Shown here: piece after piece, positions 9,809-17,326 of the stretch | Layout of the letters: each line of letters starts with the position of its first letter | Position numbering within the stretch: the stretch's first letter is position 1 | Source of the DNA: Oscillospiraceae bacterium | GTDB lineage: Bacteria > Bacillota > Clostridia > Oscillospirales > Acutalibacteraceae | NCBI GenBank assembly: GCA_015065965.1 | Contig: SVPH01000018.1 | Span: 1-56,653, forward strand | Length of the DNA stretch: 56,653 nucleotides | Reading direction: 5' to 3' | Program-made: the position numbers and the translations under genes | Notes under the pieces: model-generated | What the model was told of the DNA's origin: nothing | Database searches by the model: none | Seen by the model: the letters and a program-made list of their open reading frames with translations, nothing else

Positions 9809-10507
9809 TTAACCTACAAATTCAGCAACACATCTTCTGTAAGCCGCAACGGGGTCATCCGCTGCCGTGATGGGTCTGCCGACTACAATATAATCAGAGC
9901 CGAGTTCCTTTGCCTTTTCGGGAGTTGTAACTCTAACCTGATCACCGATATCGCCATCTGCAAAACGGACACCGGGAGTAACAGTGAGGAACTTTTCACC
10001 GCATCTGTTATGAACCTTACCTGCTTCAAGGGGCGAACAAACAACGCCGTCAAGACCGGCCTTTTCTGCATTTGAAGCGTAGTGCATAACAACTTCATCA
10101 AGAGGCTTGTCAATGAGAAGTTGCTCTCTCATTCTTTCCTCGCTTGTTGAAGTAAGTTGAGTGACGGCAATAAGCAGAGGTCTTGTTCCGTCAGGTCTTG
10201 TAAGACCTTCAAGCGCAGCCTGCATCATTTCAATTGTGCCGCTTGCGTGGAGATTGGTCATATCAACATCAAGACCGCTGAGAACACTCATTGCTTTTTT
10301 TACCGTATTGGGAATATCGCAAAGTTTAAGGTCAAGAAAAATCTTGTGACCTCTTGCTTTGATTTCTTTTACAATTGAAGGTCCTTCGGCATAGAAAAGT
10401 TCCATACCGATTTTAACATAAGGCTTTTCCTCTGTGAACTTATCAAGAAAGTCCATTACTGCCTGCTTGCTGCTGAAATCGCAAGCAACAATTACATCTT
10501 TACCCAT
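9809..10507 (-). CDS. pyrF: Orotidine 5'-phosphate decarboxylase
   Basis: Decarboxylates OMP to UMP. The catalytic charged network is visible in IFLDLKLCDIPNT (the DxKxxD motif); the phosphate-binding end IVVGRPI lies near the C-terminus. The start ATG 10507 is preferred because AAAGGA lies ten bases upstream; the in-frame GTG at 10516 would be one base from it. The gene overlaps pyrD by eight bases. Confidence 0.97.
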   Translation of the reverse strand: MGKDVIVACDFSSKQAVMDFLDKFTEEKPYVKIGMELFYAEGPSIVKEIKARGHKIFLDLKLCDIPNTVKKAMSVLSGLDVDMTNLHASGTIEMMQAALEGLTRPDGTRPLLIAVTQLTSTSEERMREQLLIDKPLDEVVMHYASNAEKAGLDGVVCSPLEAGKVHNRCGEKFLTVTPGVRFADGDIGDQVRVTTPEKAKELGSDYIVVGRPITAADDPVAAYRRCVAEFVG

Positions 10508-11417
10508 TGTGTGCACATCCTTTTATATCATTTAAATTTTTAATACCGTACTTAGCCATAGCCGCAGGAAGTTCTTCAATGATTTCCTTGCATGCATAGG
10601 GATTGACAAGGTTTGCCGCACCGACTTCAACAGCCGTTGCGCCTGCCATGATATATTCGATAACATCGTTTGCAGTTGAAACTCCGCCCATGCCGACAAC
10701 GGGAATTTTAACCGCCTGACTCACCTGATAAACCATTCTGATTCCGACAGGCTTTATTGCTGCGCCCGAAAAACCGCCCATTTTATTTGCAATAACAGGT
10801 TTGCCGGTTTTAAGGTCAATTCTCATGCCGAGAAGCGTATTGATAAGGCTGACACCGTCTGCACCCGCTTCCTCACAAGCCTTTGCAATGGAAACAATAT
10901 CGGTAACATTTGGTGAAAGTTTGATGATAACAGGCTTTGATGTTACTGATTTCACTGCCTTTGTAACCTCTGCCGCCGCCTCAGGTGAAGTGCCGAAACT
11001 CATGCCGCCGCCGTGAACATTGGGGCAACTGATATTGACTTCAAGCCAGCCTACTTGCTCTTCTTTATCGAGTTTTTCGCATGTGTAAGCATATTCTTCA
11101 AGTGAAAATCCGCTGACATTCGCCATAACAGGTTTTGAAAAGCATTTTGCAAGTTCCGGCAGTTCATGGCTGATAACCTTTTCAACGCCGGGATTCTGCA
11201 AACCGACTGCATTAATCATTCCGCTGTCACACTCGGCGATTCTGGGTGTGGGGTTGCCGAAACGCGAATCTTTTGTTGTGCCTTTAAATGAAAATGTTCC
11301 GAGGCAATTAATATCATAAAGTTCTGCAAATTCATAGCCGAAACCGAATGTGCCCGAGGCAGGGATAACGGGATTATCAAGTTCGATTCCGCAAAGATTA
11401 ACCTTTGTGTTTACCAT
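10500..11417 (-). CDS. pyrD: Dihydroorotate dehydrogenase B, catalytic subunit
   Basis: FMN-dependent oxidation of dihydroorotate; class 1B because the partner PyrK is encoded just upstream and the active-site base is a cysteine in EVNISCPNVHGGG (~Cys135). The FMN-phosphate loops GMGGVSTANDV and GATAVEVGAANL are present. The class 1B enzyme is NAD+-dependent and cytoplasmic, which fits an anaerobe lacking respiratory quinone coupling. Overlaps pyrK by seven bases. Confidence 0.97.
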   Translation of the reverse strand: MVNTKVNLCGIELDNPVIPASGTFGFGYEFAELYDINCLGTFSFKGTTKDSRFGNPTPRIAECDSGMINAVGLQNPGVEKVISHELPELAKCFSKPVMANVSGFSLEEYAYTCEKLDKEEQVGWLEVNISCPNVHGGGMSFGTSPEAAAEVTKAVKSVTSKPVIIKLSPNVTDIVSIAKACEEAGADGVSLINTLLGMRIDLKTGKPVIANKMGGFSGAAIKPVGIRMVYQVSQAVKIPVVGMGGVSTANDVIEYIMAGATAVEVGAANLVNPYACKEIIEELPAAMAKYGIKNLNDIKGCAHNG

Positions 11418-12142
11418 ATTATCTCCTCCCTTTCAAGCACAGGACCGTCCCTGCAGATTCTCTTGTATCCGTATTTTGTTTTGCATGAGCAACCCATGCA
11501 AGCACCGAAACCGCAGCCCATTCTCTCTTCAAAACTGTACTGACCGCTTGTTGCAGCAATCTTCTCAATTGCTCTGAACATAGGCATCGGTCCGCAAGTA
11601 TAGAAATAATCATAATCAAGGTCTTTGAGCACATCGGTTACAAAACCCTTTGTACCTGCACTGCCGTCAACGGTTGAAACATAAACCTTTGCGCCAAGTT
11701 CCTCAAATTCTTCTTTATAGAAAATTTCGCTTTCAGTGTTAAAACCGAGGATAACTGAAACATCCTTGCCCTCTTCAATAAGTTTTTTGCAAAGATTATA
11801 AAGAGGAGGAACACCTACGCCGCCACCGATAAGGACAGCCTTTGAGCCGCTCTTTGAGATATCAAATCCGTTGCCGAGACCGCAGAGAACATCAAGATAT
11901 TTGCCTTCAGCGAGTTTTGCCATTGCTTCCGTGCCTTGACCGACAACTTTGTAAATTATTGTTATTGTTTTATCATCGTAGTCGCAGATAGAAATGGGTC
12001 TGCGAAGATAAAAGCCGTCAAGAAGAATATTGATGAATTGACCCGGTGCGGTAATATGCGAAGTTTCACCGCTGAGTTTCATCTCATATATATCTTTTGT
12101 TAAGGGCTTATTTGAAACTATTTCATATTTCCCTCTGTTCAT
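11411..12142 (-). CDS. pyrK: Dihydroorotate dehydrogenase B, electron-transfer subunit
   Basis: FAD and [2Fe-2S] subunit that passes electrons from PyrD to NAD+. FAD-binding RRPISICDYD and NAD-binding GGGVGVPPLYNL are visible. The C-terminal cluster ligands lie in GCGFGACMGCSCKTKYG with a final Cys in KRICRDGP. The start is ATG 12142, which overlaps the pyrC stop (ATGA) and has AAAGGGG seven bases upstream. A longer frame to 12196 has no ribosome site and lies wholly inside pyrC. Confidence 0.96.
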   Translation of the reverse strand: MNRGKYEIVSNKPLTKDIYEMKLSGETSHITAPGQFINILLDGFYLRRPISICDYDDKTITIIYKVVGQGTEAMAKLAEGKYLDVLCGLGNGFDISKSGSKAVLIGGGVGVPPLYNLCKKLIEEGKDVSVILGFNTESEIFYKEEFEELGAKVYVSTVDGSAGTKGFVTDVLKDLDYDYFYTCGPMPMFRAIEKIAATSGQYSFEERMGCGFGACMGCSCKTKYGYKRICRDGPVLEREEIIW

Positions 12143-13374
12143 TTGTCTGCCCCTTTCTGCCACGCTGTTTTTCCGCCGCTGACTGTCATAAGGCATTCGC
12201 CGTAAACCTCATAACCTTCAAACGGTGTTGCTCTTCCTTTTGAAAGGAAATCATCGGGATTAATTGTATATTTGCTGTTCAAATCAAACACGGTAAAATT
12301 GCCGCTGTCAATCGAATTATCAAAGCCGAACCGCTTTGCCGGATTAGTGCTCATGAGTTCAATGAGCCTGTCCAAAGTAATTATGTTTTGTTTGACAAGA
12401 TAGGTGTAAAGCAGCGGAAACGCAGTTTCAATGCCGACTATTCCCATTGCACTCTTTTCAAGACCCCTGCCCTTTTCTTCTGCCGAATGAGGCGCATGAT
12501 CGGTTGCAATCATATCAATTGTGCCGTCACATATGCCTTCTATAAGAGCAAGCCTATCAGTTTCATCTCTGAGCGGAGGATTCATTTTGAATCTGCCGTG
12601 TTCTTGCATATCTTTATCACTGAGAATAAGGTAATGCGGAGCAGTTTCGCAAGTTACATCAACTCCCGCAGCCTTTGCCTTGCGGATAAGTTCGACACTC
12701 TCTTTTGTTGAAATATGGCAGACATGGTATGCGCAGCCTGTTTCGGCGGCAAGTTTAAGGTCACGTTCGATAGGCTTCCACTCGCTCTCAGAGCAGATTC
12801 CTCTGTGACCGTGTTCTGCTGCATATTTACCGTCATGGATATATCCGCCGTTAAGCAGCGAATTATCCTCACAGTGAGCAACTATCATTTTGCCGAGAGA
12901 TTTTGCAGTTTTCATCGCTTCTCTCATCATTTCTTCGCTTTGAACGCCCTTACCGTCATCCGAGAAGGCGCAGACATAAGGTGCCATCGCAGCCATGTCT
13001 GAAAGTTTTTCACCGTTCTGACCGACGGTAATTGAACCGTAAGGCACAACTCTCATCGCTGCGCCGTTTTTTATAAGTTCAAGTTGAGCATTGAGATTAT
13101 CAAAACTATCGGGAACAGGGTTCAGGTTAGGCATTGAGCAAACGGTTGTATAACCGCCTCTTGCGCAGGCACGCGAACCGCTCTCGACAGTTTCTTTATA
13201 AGAAAATCCGGGCTCTCTGAGATGAACATGAACATCAATAAAGCCCGGAAAAACAGCACAATTATTAAATTCAAAAACAGTATCGGAGGCACCGCCAAAG
13301 ACGCCGCCTGAAATAACGATATCGACAGGGTTACCCTGCCCGTTTATTTTGCATCCTTTTACAGTGAAACTCAT
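12139..13374 (-). CDS. pyrC: Dihydroorotase
   Basis: Zinc amidohydrolase cyclising carbamoyl aspartate. Metal ligands are visible in FIDVHVHLREPG (the HxH pair plus substrate Arg), followed by IVAHCED, YHVCHISTKE and the catalytic Asp in IATDHAPHSAEEK. The ~411 residues fit the class I PyrC family. Of two close ATGs, 13374 is chosen because GAGAGG stands eight bases before it but only two before 13380. First gene of the operon. Confidence 0.96.
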   Translation of the reverse strand: MSFTVKGCKINGQGNPVDIVISGGVFGGASDTVFEFNNCAVFPGFIDVHVHLREPGFSYKETVESGSRACARGGYTTVCSMPNLNPVPDSFDNLNAQLELIKNGAAMRVVPYGSITVGQNGEKLSDMAAMAPYVCAFSDDGKGVQSEEMMREAMKTAKSLGKMIVAHCEDNSLLNGGYIHDGKYAAEHGHRGICSESEWKPIERDLKLAAETGCAYHVCHISTKESVELIRKAKAAGVDVTCETAPHYLILSDKDMQEHGRFKMNPPLRDETDRLALIEGICDGTIDMIATDHAPHSAEEKGRGLEKSAMGIVGIETAFPLLYTYLVKQNIITLDRLIELMSTNPAKRFGFDNSIDSGNFTVFDLNSKYTINPDDFLSKGRATPFEGYEVYGECLMTVSGGKTAWQKGADK

Positions 13375-13404
13375 GGTCATTTCCTCTCTGTCATTACTTA
13401 ATTT

Positions 13405-13432
13405 AGTATACCATATTAATAAAAAAAGTCAA
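13405..13432 (-). promoter_or_regulatory. Promoter of the pyr operon, very short leader
   Basis: Minus strand TTGACT (13432-13427), 16-base spacer, TATACT (13410-13405). The transcription start should fall near 13398, leaving about 24 bases to the pyrC start. That is too short for a PyrR-type antiterminator/terminator leader, and none is seen. Confidence 0.8.
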
Positions 13433-13450
13433 CAGCAAAACAGAAAATAA

Positions 13451-13474
13451 GCGGACAAACTTATGTTTGTCCGC
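13451..13474 (-). terminator. Terminator after the glycerophosphodiesterase gene
   Basis: Perfect 10-bp stem GCGGACAAAC / GTTTGTCCGC with a TTAT-type loop, five bases after the stop and followed by TTATTTTCTGTTTTG on the minus strand. It insulates the pyr promoter. Confidence 0.88.
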
Positions 13475-13479
13475 ACACA

Positions 13480-14328
13480 TCATTTAACCAAAATATCGCT
13501 TTCAATATATCTTACGCCGAGGTCATAAAGTTTCTTTGCTTTTTCAATTGTGTTTACAGTCCAGAAAGACACACCTATGCCTGCATCAAGAGCAAGTTTT
13601 ATTGAGTCGGCATCATTATCATCATAGCAGGGTGAAAGCCATACATTATCTCCGATTGCATTTGCTTCCGCTATTCTTTCATCGGTAATTTTGCCGATAA
13701 GATACCAGAGTTCAATATTGCTGTCAAGTTCACGGATAACCTTAAGTTGTTCAAGGTCAAAGGAAATTACAATTGCACTTTTTTCAAGTCCTCTTTCTTT
13801 AACTGCATCAACAACCGTATAAAGCATATCATATGTTTCTGCTTTTATTTCAATCTGAGGGCGAGTGTTTGTTCCGACAAAAACATCAAGATATTCCTCA
13901 AATGAACAAATTTTTAAATCATCATATGCCCAAAAGTTTGCTCCGCTCTTATATGTGAAACTTCTGACTTCATCATAAGTGAAATTCCTGATATCTCCCT
14001 TCTGGCAGAAAAGAGAATCCACTGTATCATTATGAAGAAGAACCCATTTGTTATCCTTTGTAAGACGGATATCACATTCGGCTGTGTAATAACCAAGTTC
14101 GACCGACTTTTTATAAGCAGGCAGGCTGTTCTCCGGTGCAATTGAAGAAACGCCTCTGTGCGCGGTAAGATAAACGGGGTCATCTTTTGACCCAATACCG
14201 TTTTCGCTCAATGAAATTCGATTTTTAGGCTGATTCATCTTTTTTGCAATATGTAAAAAAGGCAGGGCACTGCTTTTAAACATAGGAACCCAGACTTTTG
14301 AAATAAACTTGTTGGCAAATGAAAGCAT
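13480..14328 (-). CDS. Glycerophosphodiester phosphodiesterase family protein
   Basis: Metal-dependent hydrolase of glycerophosphodiesters, releasing glycerol 3-phosphate and an alcohol. Family residues are visible: catalytic TAHRG (His57), APENS, the metal-binding ECDIRLTKD and VLLHNDTVD (second catalytic His), plus the C-terminal VSFWTVNT. The 282 residues are a single domain. The N-terminus (MLSFANKFISKVWVPMF) is hydrophobic but not a clear signal peptide, so it may be cytoplasmic or membrane-associated. The ribosome site AAGGTG precedes ATG 14328. Monocistronic, with its own terminator. Confidence 0.93.
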   Translation of the reverse strand: MLSFANKFISKVWVPMFKSSALPFLHIAKKMNQPKNRISLSENGIGSKDDPVYLTAHRGVSSIAPENSLPAYKKSVELGYYTAECDIRLTKDNKWVLLHNDTVDSLFCQKGDIRNFTYDEVRSFTYKSGANFWAYDDLKICSFEEYLDVFVGTNTRPQIEIKAETYDMLYTVVDAVKERGLEKSAIVISFDLEQLKVIRELDSNIELWYLIGKITDERIAEANAIGDNVWLSPCYDDNDADSIKLALDAGIGVSFWTVNTIEKAKKLYDLGVRYIESDILVK

Positions 14329-14382
14329 AATATCACCTTATCTGTTAATTTTATCCTATCGTACACCAACAAAAGACAAAAG

Positions 14383-14808
14383 TCAATTAATTTGTAAATT
14401 AAGTTTTTTACTTGCTGCTTTTACTGAAAAATAAACTGCAATCCATATAATAAAGTAAACAGCAACAAAAATAGCCGTAAATATTGCAATCACTTGCCAT
14501 TCAAAAGGAATCCATGAATTCAGAACATAACACATAACATAGACGAAATAAAGAGTTGAAAAATGGAATAACATTGATTTAGGCAAAGACCATGTTTCGA
14601 TTTGATTAAACACACTTGCACCTGCCTGAACGAAAGCAAGAACATATGTTGAAACTATCCCGAACAAAATCTGCCCTGCATTCACGCTGAAGTTATCAAG
14701 AGTTTTTGAAAGTATGAAAAATATTATTCCGAGTATAATCGGTCCGAAACCGCCGAACATCAAACCTCTGTGTAAAAATTCTTTTAAATATCTGTTCAAA
14801 TTAAACAC
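14383..14808 (-). CDS. DUF3021 family membrane protein
   Basis: 141 residues with four predicted membrane helices (about residues 17-37, 45-65, 78-98, 104-128). It matches the DUF3021 family in length and in being coupled to a LytTR regulator: its GTG start (14808) lies inside the end of the LytTR gene. Such pairs are known as autoregulatory modules in which the membrane protein counteracts the LytTR factor; that role here is inference. Confidence 0.85.
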   Translation of the reverse strand: MFNLNRYLKEFLHRGLMFGGFGPIILGIIFFILSKTLDNFSVNAGQILFGIVSTYVLAFVQAGASVFNQIETWSLPKSMLFHFSTLYFVYVMCYVLNSWIPFEWQVIAIFTAIFVAVYFIIWIAVYFSVKAASKKLNLQIN

Positions 14809-15232
14809 CTAACCTTTCTTTTACCTTTTTAATATTTCGCCTTGAAACATATTCCGAATAACCGTTTTTGAATGTAACCGTCAGCGTACCGGAAATGGTT
14901 GCATCAAATTTCTTCATTTCTTTTATATTTGCTATACAAGACTGATTGATTTTGATAAAACTGCCGTCAATTATCTTTTCAATCTGATACAAACGAAGCC
15001 TCAAACGAAGTTTACCTTTATCTGTTAAAGCATATACATTATTATCTTCAACAACAAAGCATGTGATTTCAGCAAAACTGAGTTTATACGCTTCTCTTTC
15101 AATATAACCTATAATCTCCTTTGACCCGTCTGCAACAAGTTTTTCTATTTCATCTGTTAATCTTGTCCTCCGGTGAGCATAAATTAAAACCTCCTCCTCA
15201 TGTTCTTTGTTGATTATAAGTTTACATTTCAT
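14801..15232 (-). CDS. LytTR-type DNA-binding transcriptional regulator
   Basis: 143 residues. The C-terminal half carries the LytTR signature: AYKLSFAEITCFVVEDNNVYALT, then SFIKINQSCIANI and VSRRNIKKVKERLG. There is no receiver domain, so it is a stand-alone LytTR rather than a two-component response regulator. ATG 15232 is chosen because AAGGAGG lies eight bases upstream; the longer frame to 15286 lacks a site. Eight-base overlap with DUF3021 downstream. Targets unknown, probably its own operon. Confidence 0.92.
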   Translation of the reverse strand: MKCKLIINKEHEEEVLIYAHRRTRLTDEIEKLVADGSKEIIGYIEREAYKLSFAEITCFVVEDNNVYALTDKGKLRLRLRLYQIEKIIDGSFIKINQSCIANIKEMKKFDATISGTLTVTFKNGYSEYVSRRNIKKVKERLGV

Positions 15233-15349
15233 ACAAAACCTCCTTACAATTTCATGATATAATTCAATCATGGTTTTTTCAAGCATTTTTAAGTATTCGG
15301 TTGTTTACAGCGTTCAAACGGAAAATCAAAAAATTTTTTTAAAAAAGTA

Positions 15350-15378
15350 TTGACAAATCCGACTATACACGTTATAAT
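15350..15378 (+). promoter_or_regulatory. Consensus sigma-A promoter of the perR-like gene
   Basis: Perfect TTGACA (15350-15355), 17-base spacer and perfect TATAAT (15373-15378). The transcription start is expected near 15385, inside the palindrome at 15382-15406. Confidence 0.93.
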
Positions 15379-15381
15379 AAT

Positions 15382-15406
15382 GCTAACGATAACGATTATC
15401 GTTAGC
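15382..15406. promoter_or_regulatory. Palindromic Fur/PerR-type operator overlapping +1
   Basis: Perfect 11-3-11 inverted repeat, GCTAACGATAA then CGA then TTATCGTTAGC, four bases after the -10 box. The core GATAA...TTATC resembles Fur and PerR boxes, although the spacer is three bases rather than one. Its position over the start of a Fur-family gene implies autorepression. Confidence 0.82.
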
Positions 15407-15422
15407 GAAAGGAGTGAGATGA

Positions 15423-15812
15423 ATGCAGGCTCAGCGGCATAGCAAACAACGTGATGCAATACTTGAAAATCTGTGTTCCCGATGTGACCACCCTACGGCA
15501 GAGGAACTGTATTTTTCGCTCAAGCCTCAGATCCCTGCCCTCAGCCTTGCAACGGTATACAGAAACCTTGCACAACTTGAAAGTGACAAAAAAATCATCA
15601 GTATAGAATCCGGAACTACCAAGAGGTATGACGGCAACACAAATCTCCACTATCATCTGACATGCCTTGATTGCGGCGGTGTCTTTGATATCTTTCTTGA
15701 CGGCGATTGCGGATTATGCCAGAAAGCATCCGAAATTTTCGACGGTAAGATTATTTCACACTCGGTATTATTTACAGGCTACTGTTCCGCTTGCACAAAG
15801 CAAGTAGGGTAA
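15423..15812 (+). CDS. Fur-family regulator, PerR-like peroxide sensor
   Basis: 129-residue winged-helix repressor. The recognition helix is in ALSLATVYRNLAQLE. The metal region reads NLHYHLTCLDCGG, with structural zinc pairs CLDC and CSAC at the C-terminus. Gene context (reverse rubrerythrin 47 bases downstream) argues for a PerR-type peroxide response rather than iron (Fur) or zinc (Zur) control, but sequence alone cannot settle the metal. The start ATG 15423 has AAAGGAG eight bases upstream. It should bind the palindrome at 15382-15406. Confidence 0.92.
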   Translation: MQAQRHSKQRDAILENLCSRCDHPTAEELYFSLKPQIPALSLATVYRNLAQLESDKKIISIESGTTKRYDGNTNLHYHLTCLDCGGVFDIFLDGDCGLCQKASEIFDGKIISHSVLFTGYCSACTKQVG

Positions 15813-15859
15813 GTATAAATTAACAAAAATTATTTTTATATTAACGGAGGAAAAATGTT

Positions 15860-16405
15860 ATGAAAAAGTTTGTATGTTCAGTATGCGGTTATGTTCACGA
15901 AGGTGATTCAGCACCCGAAAAATGCCCCGTTTGCGGCGTTCCTGCTTCAAAATTCAATGAGCAGGCTGCAGGCGAAATGACTTGGGCAGCAGAGCATGTT
16001 GTAGGCGTTGCTCAGGGTGTAAGCCAGGAAATCATCGACGGTCTCAGAGCAAACTTTGAAGGCGAATGCTCAGAAGTAGGTATGTACCTTGCAATGGCAA
16101 GAGTTGCTCATCGTGAAGGTTACCCCGAAATCGGTCTTTACTGGGAAAAAGCCGCTTATGAAGAAGCAGAACACGCTGCAAAATTTGCAGAACTTCTCGG
16201 CGAAGTTATTACCGACAGCACAAAGAAGAATCTTGAAATGAGAGTTGACGCAGAAAACGGCGCAACAGCAGGTAAGTTCGAACTTGCTAAGATGGCAAAA
16301 GAACAGGGTCTTGATGCTATCCACGATACAGTTCACGAAATGGCACGTGACGAAGCAAGACACGGCAAGGCATTCCAGGGTCTTCTTGAGAGATACTTCG
16401 GATAA
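15860..16405 (+). CDS. Reverse rubrerythrin (NADH:peroxide oxidoreductase)
   Basis: 181 residues with the rubredoxin domain first (CSVCGYVHE...[11 protein letters not shown], residues 6-32) and a four-helix diiron domain after it, reversed from classical rubrerythrin. Diiron ligands appear in [13 protein letters not shown] and DEARH. In Clostridium acetobutylicum proteins of this layout reduce hydrogen peroxide and oxygen and are under PerR control. The ribosome site GGAGG precedes ATG 15860 by nine bases. There is no terminator between the regulator and this gene, so they form one unit ending at the hairpin 16412-16435. Confidence 0.95.
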   Translation: MKKFVCSVCGYVHEGDSAPEKCPVCGVPASKFNEQAAGEMTWAAEHVVGVAQGVSQEIIDGLRANFEGECSEVGMYLAMARVAHREGYPEIGLYWEKAAYEEAEHAAKFAELLGEVITDSTKKNLEMRVDAENGATAGKFELAKMAKEQGLDAIHDTVHEMARDEARHGKAFQGLLERYFG

Positions 16406-16411
16406 ACTTTT

Positions 16412-16440
16412 AGAGAGGGCATCTGCGCCCTCTCTTTTTT
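16412..16440 (+). terminator. Terminator after reverse rubrerythrin
   Basis: Stem AGAGAGGGC / GCCCTCTCT, 6-base loop, followed by six T residues. Confidence 0.95.
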
Positions 16441-16474
16441 ACATATTAAATGAATTAAATGAGGAGGAATTGAA

Positions 16475-16972
16475 ATGAAAAAATTGTTTGTATTACTTTT
16501 GGGAGTTCTTTTAATTGCAGGTGTTTTCTCTGCTTGCACAACTGACGAAAAGCCGCAGGAAACAACAACCACGCAAACAACCGAGAATGTTTTTGTTACG
16601 GAAAAACCCGAAGAAACAACCGACGAACCCTTTACCGTACCCGAAACAACCGAACCCGAAGCGAAACCCACTGATGCAGTTTCAGAAACCTTGAAACCCG
16701 CAAAGGCAACCGAAACAAAAAACACGGCAAATTCTCAAAAAACACCTTCGGTGCCGGAAACAAAAGTTTCAAAAGATGATGCTAAAAAAGCAGTTTTAAA
16801 TCACGCTGGTCTTTCCGCTTCGGATATCAGCCGTTATAAATCCGAACTTGACAGAGAAAGAGGCACTCTTGTATATGAAATCGAATTTGACTATGACAGA
16901 TATGAATATGAATACGAGGTTGATGCAAACAGCGGCAAAATACTGAAATCCGAAAAAGAATTCAGAGATTAA
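16475..16972 (+). CDS. PepSY-domain lipoprotein with Thr/Glu/Pro-rich linker
   Basis: 165 residues. The signal sequence ends in a lipobox-like VFSAC (Cys21), so the protein should be anchored outside the membrane. Residues ~25-95 are a low-complexity Thr/Pro/Glu linker that would span the wall. Residues ~98-163 match a PepSY domain (KVSKDDAKKAVLNHAG, then LVYEIEFDYDRYEYEYEVDANSGKIL split over two strands). PepSY domains are thought to modulate or inhibit extracellular proteases; no peptidase neighbour is present. The ribosome site GAGGAGG lies upstream of ATG 16475. Closed by its own terminator. Confidence 0.88.
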   Translation: MKKLFVLLLGVLLIAGVFSACTTDEKPQETTTTQTTENVFVTEKPEETTDEPFTVPETTEPEAKPTDAVSETLKPAKATETKNTANSQKTPSVPETKVSKDDAKKAVLNHAGLSASDISRYKSELDRERGTLVYEIEFDYDRYEYEYEVDANSGKILKSEKEFRD

Positions 16973-16988
16973 TAACCAATAACTTAAA

Positions 16989-17020
16989 GGGAGCAGATTT
17001 AATATCTGCTCCCCTATTTT
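16989..17020 (+). terminator. Terminator after the PepSY lipoprotein gene
   Basis: Perfect 10-bp stem GGGAGCAGAT / ATCTGCTCCC with a 5-base loop, followed by CTATTTT. Confidence 0.88.
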
Positions 17021-17031
17021 ATGTGTAAACT

Positions 17032-17211
17032 TCACTTGTTTTTTTCTTCTTTAAGATTATCCAGTGCTACTCTTACAGCCTCAATAACAAAAGCCGTAAA
17101 AGTGCAGTTCGTGCCTTTTATTTCGTTTTCTACTTGTTCAATTATATCGTTCGGAAACCGTATACATTTGTTTGTAGCTGGCGGAACTGATGGAATTTTA
17201 AATTTTTTCAT
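17032..17211 (-). CDS. Small ribbon-helix-helix-like protein
   Basis: 59 residues from ATG 17211, which has GAGGTGAGG just upstream; a longer frame to 17280 has no ribosome site. After a basic, Pro-containing N-terminus, the segment NKCIRFPNDIIEQVENEIKG...TFTAFVIEAVRVALDN fits a beta strand plus two helices, as in CopG/Arc ribbon-helix-helix regulators. It may be a repressor of itself and the divergent zinc-ribbon gene, given the repeated TGCAA/TTGCA elements between them. The assignment rests on pattern only. Confidence 0.72.
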   Translation of the reverse strand: MKKFKIPSVPPATNKCIRFPNDIIEQVENEIKGTNCTFTAFVIEAVRVALDNLKEEKNK

Positions 17212-17258
17212 TACCTCACCTCTGCAAATATTATTGTATATGTAAAAATATTTACGGT

Positions 17259-17300
17259 ATGCATTGCAAATGTATTGCATTTTTATGTTTAATATGCAAT
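17259..17300. promoter_or_regulatory. Cluster of TTGCA/TGCAA half-sites in a divergent intergenic region
   Basis: ATGCATTGCAAAT (17259-17271), ATTGCAT (17274-17280) and ATGCAAT (17294-17300); the last two form a perfect 7-bp inverted repeat with a 13-base spacer. A further TGCAAATA lies at 17223-17230. This may be an operator for the divergent ribbon-helix-helix protein; no binding evidence. Confidence 0.4.
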
Positions 17301-17326
17301 CATGTAAAAAAACGGAGGTGTATCAT

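Noticed and set aside
13381-13480. PyrR-binding attenuator before pyrC
   Set aside because: Only ~24 bases lie between the predicted start site and pyrC; the nearby hairpin is upstream of the promoter and ends the previous gene.
16555-16760. Thr/Glu/Pro-rich tract as a phase-variable repeat
   Set aside because: Codons are varied and no unit repeats exactly; it is a normal wall-spanning linker.
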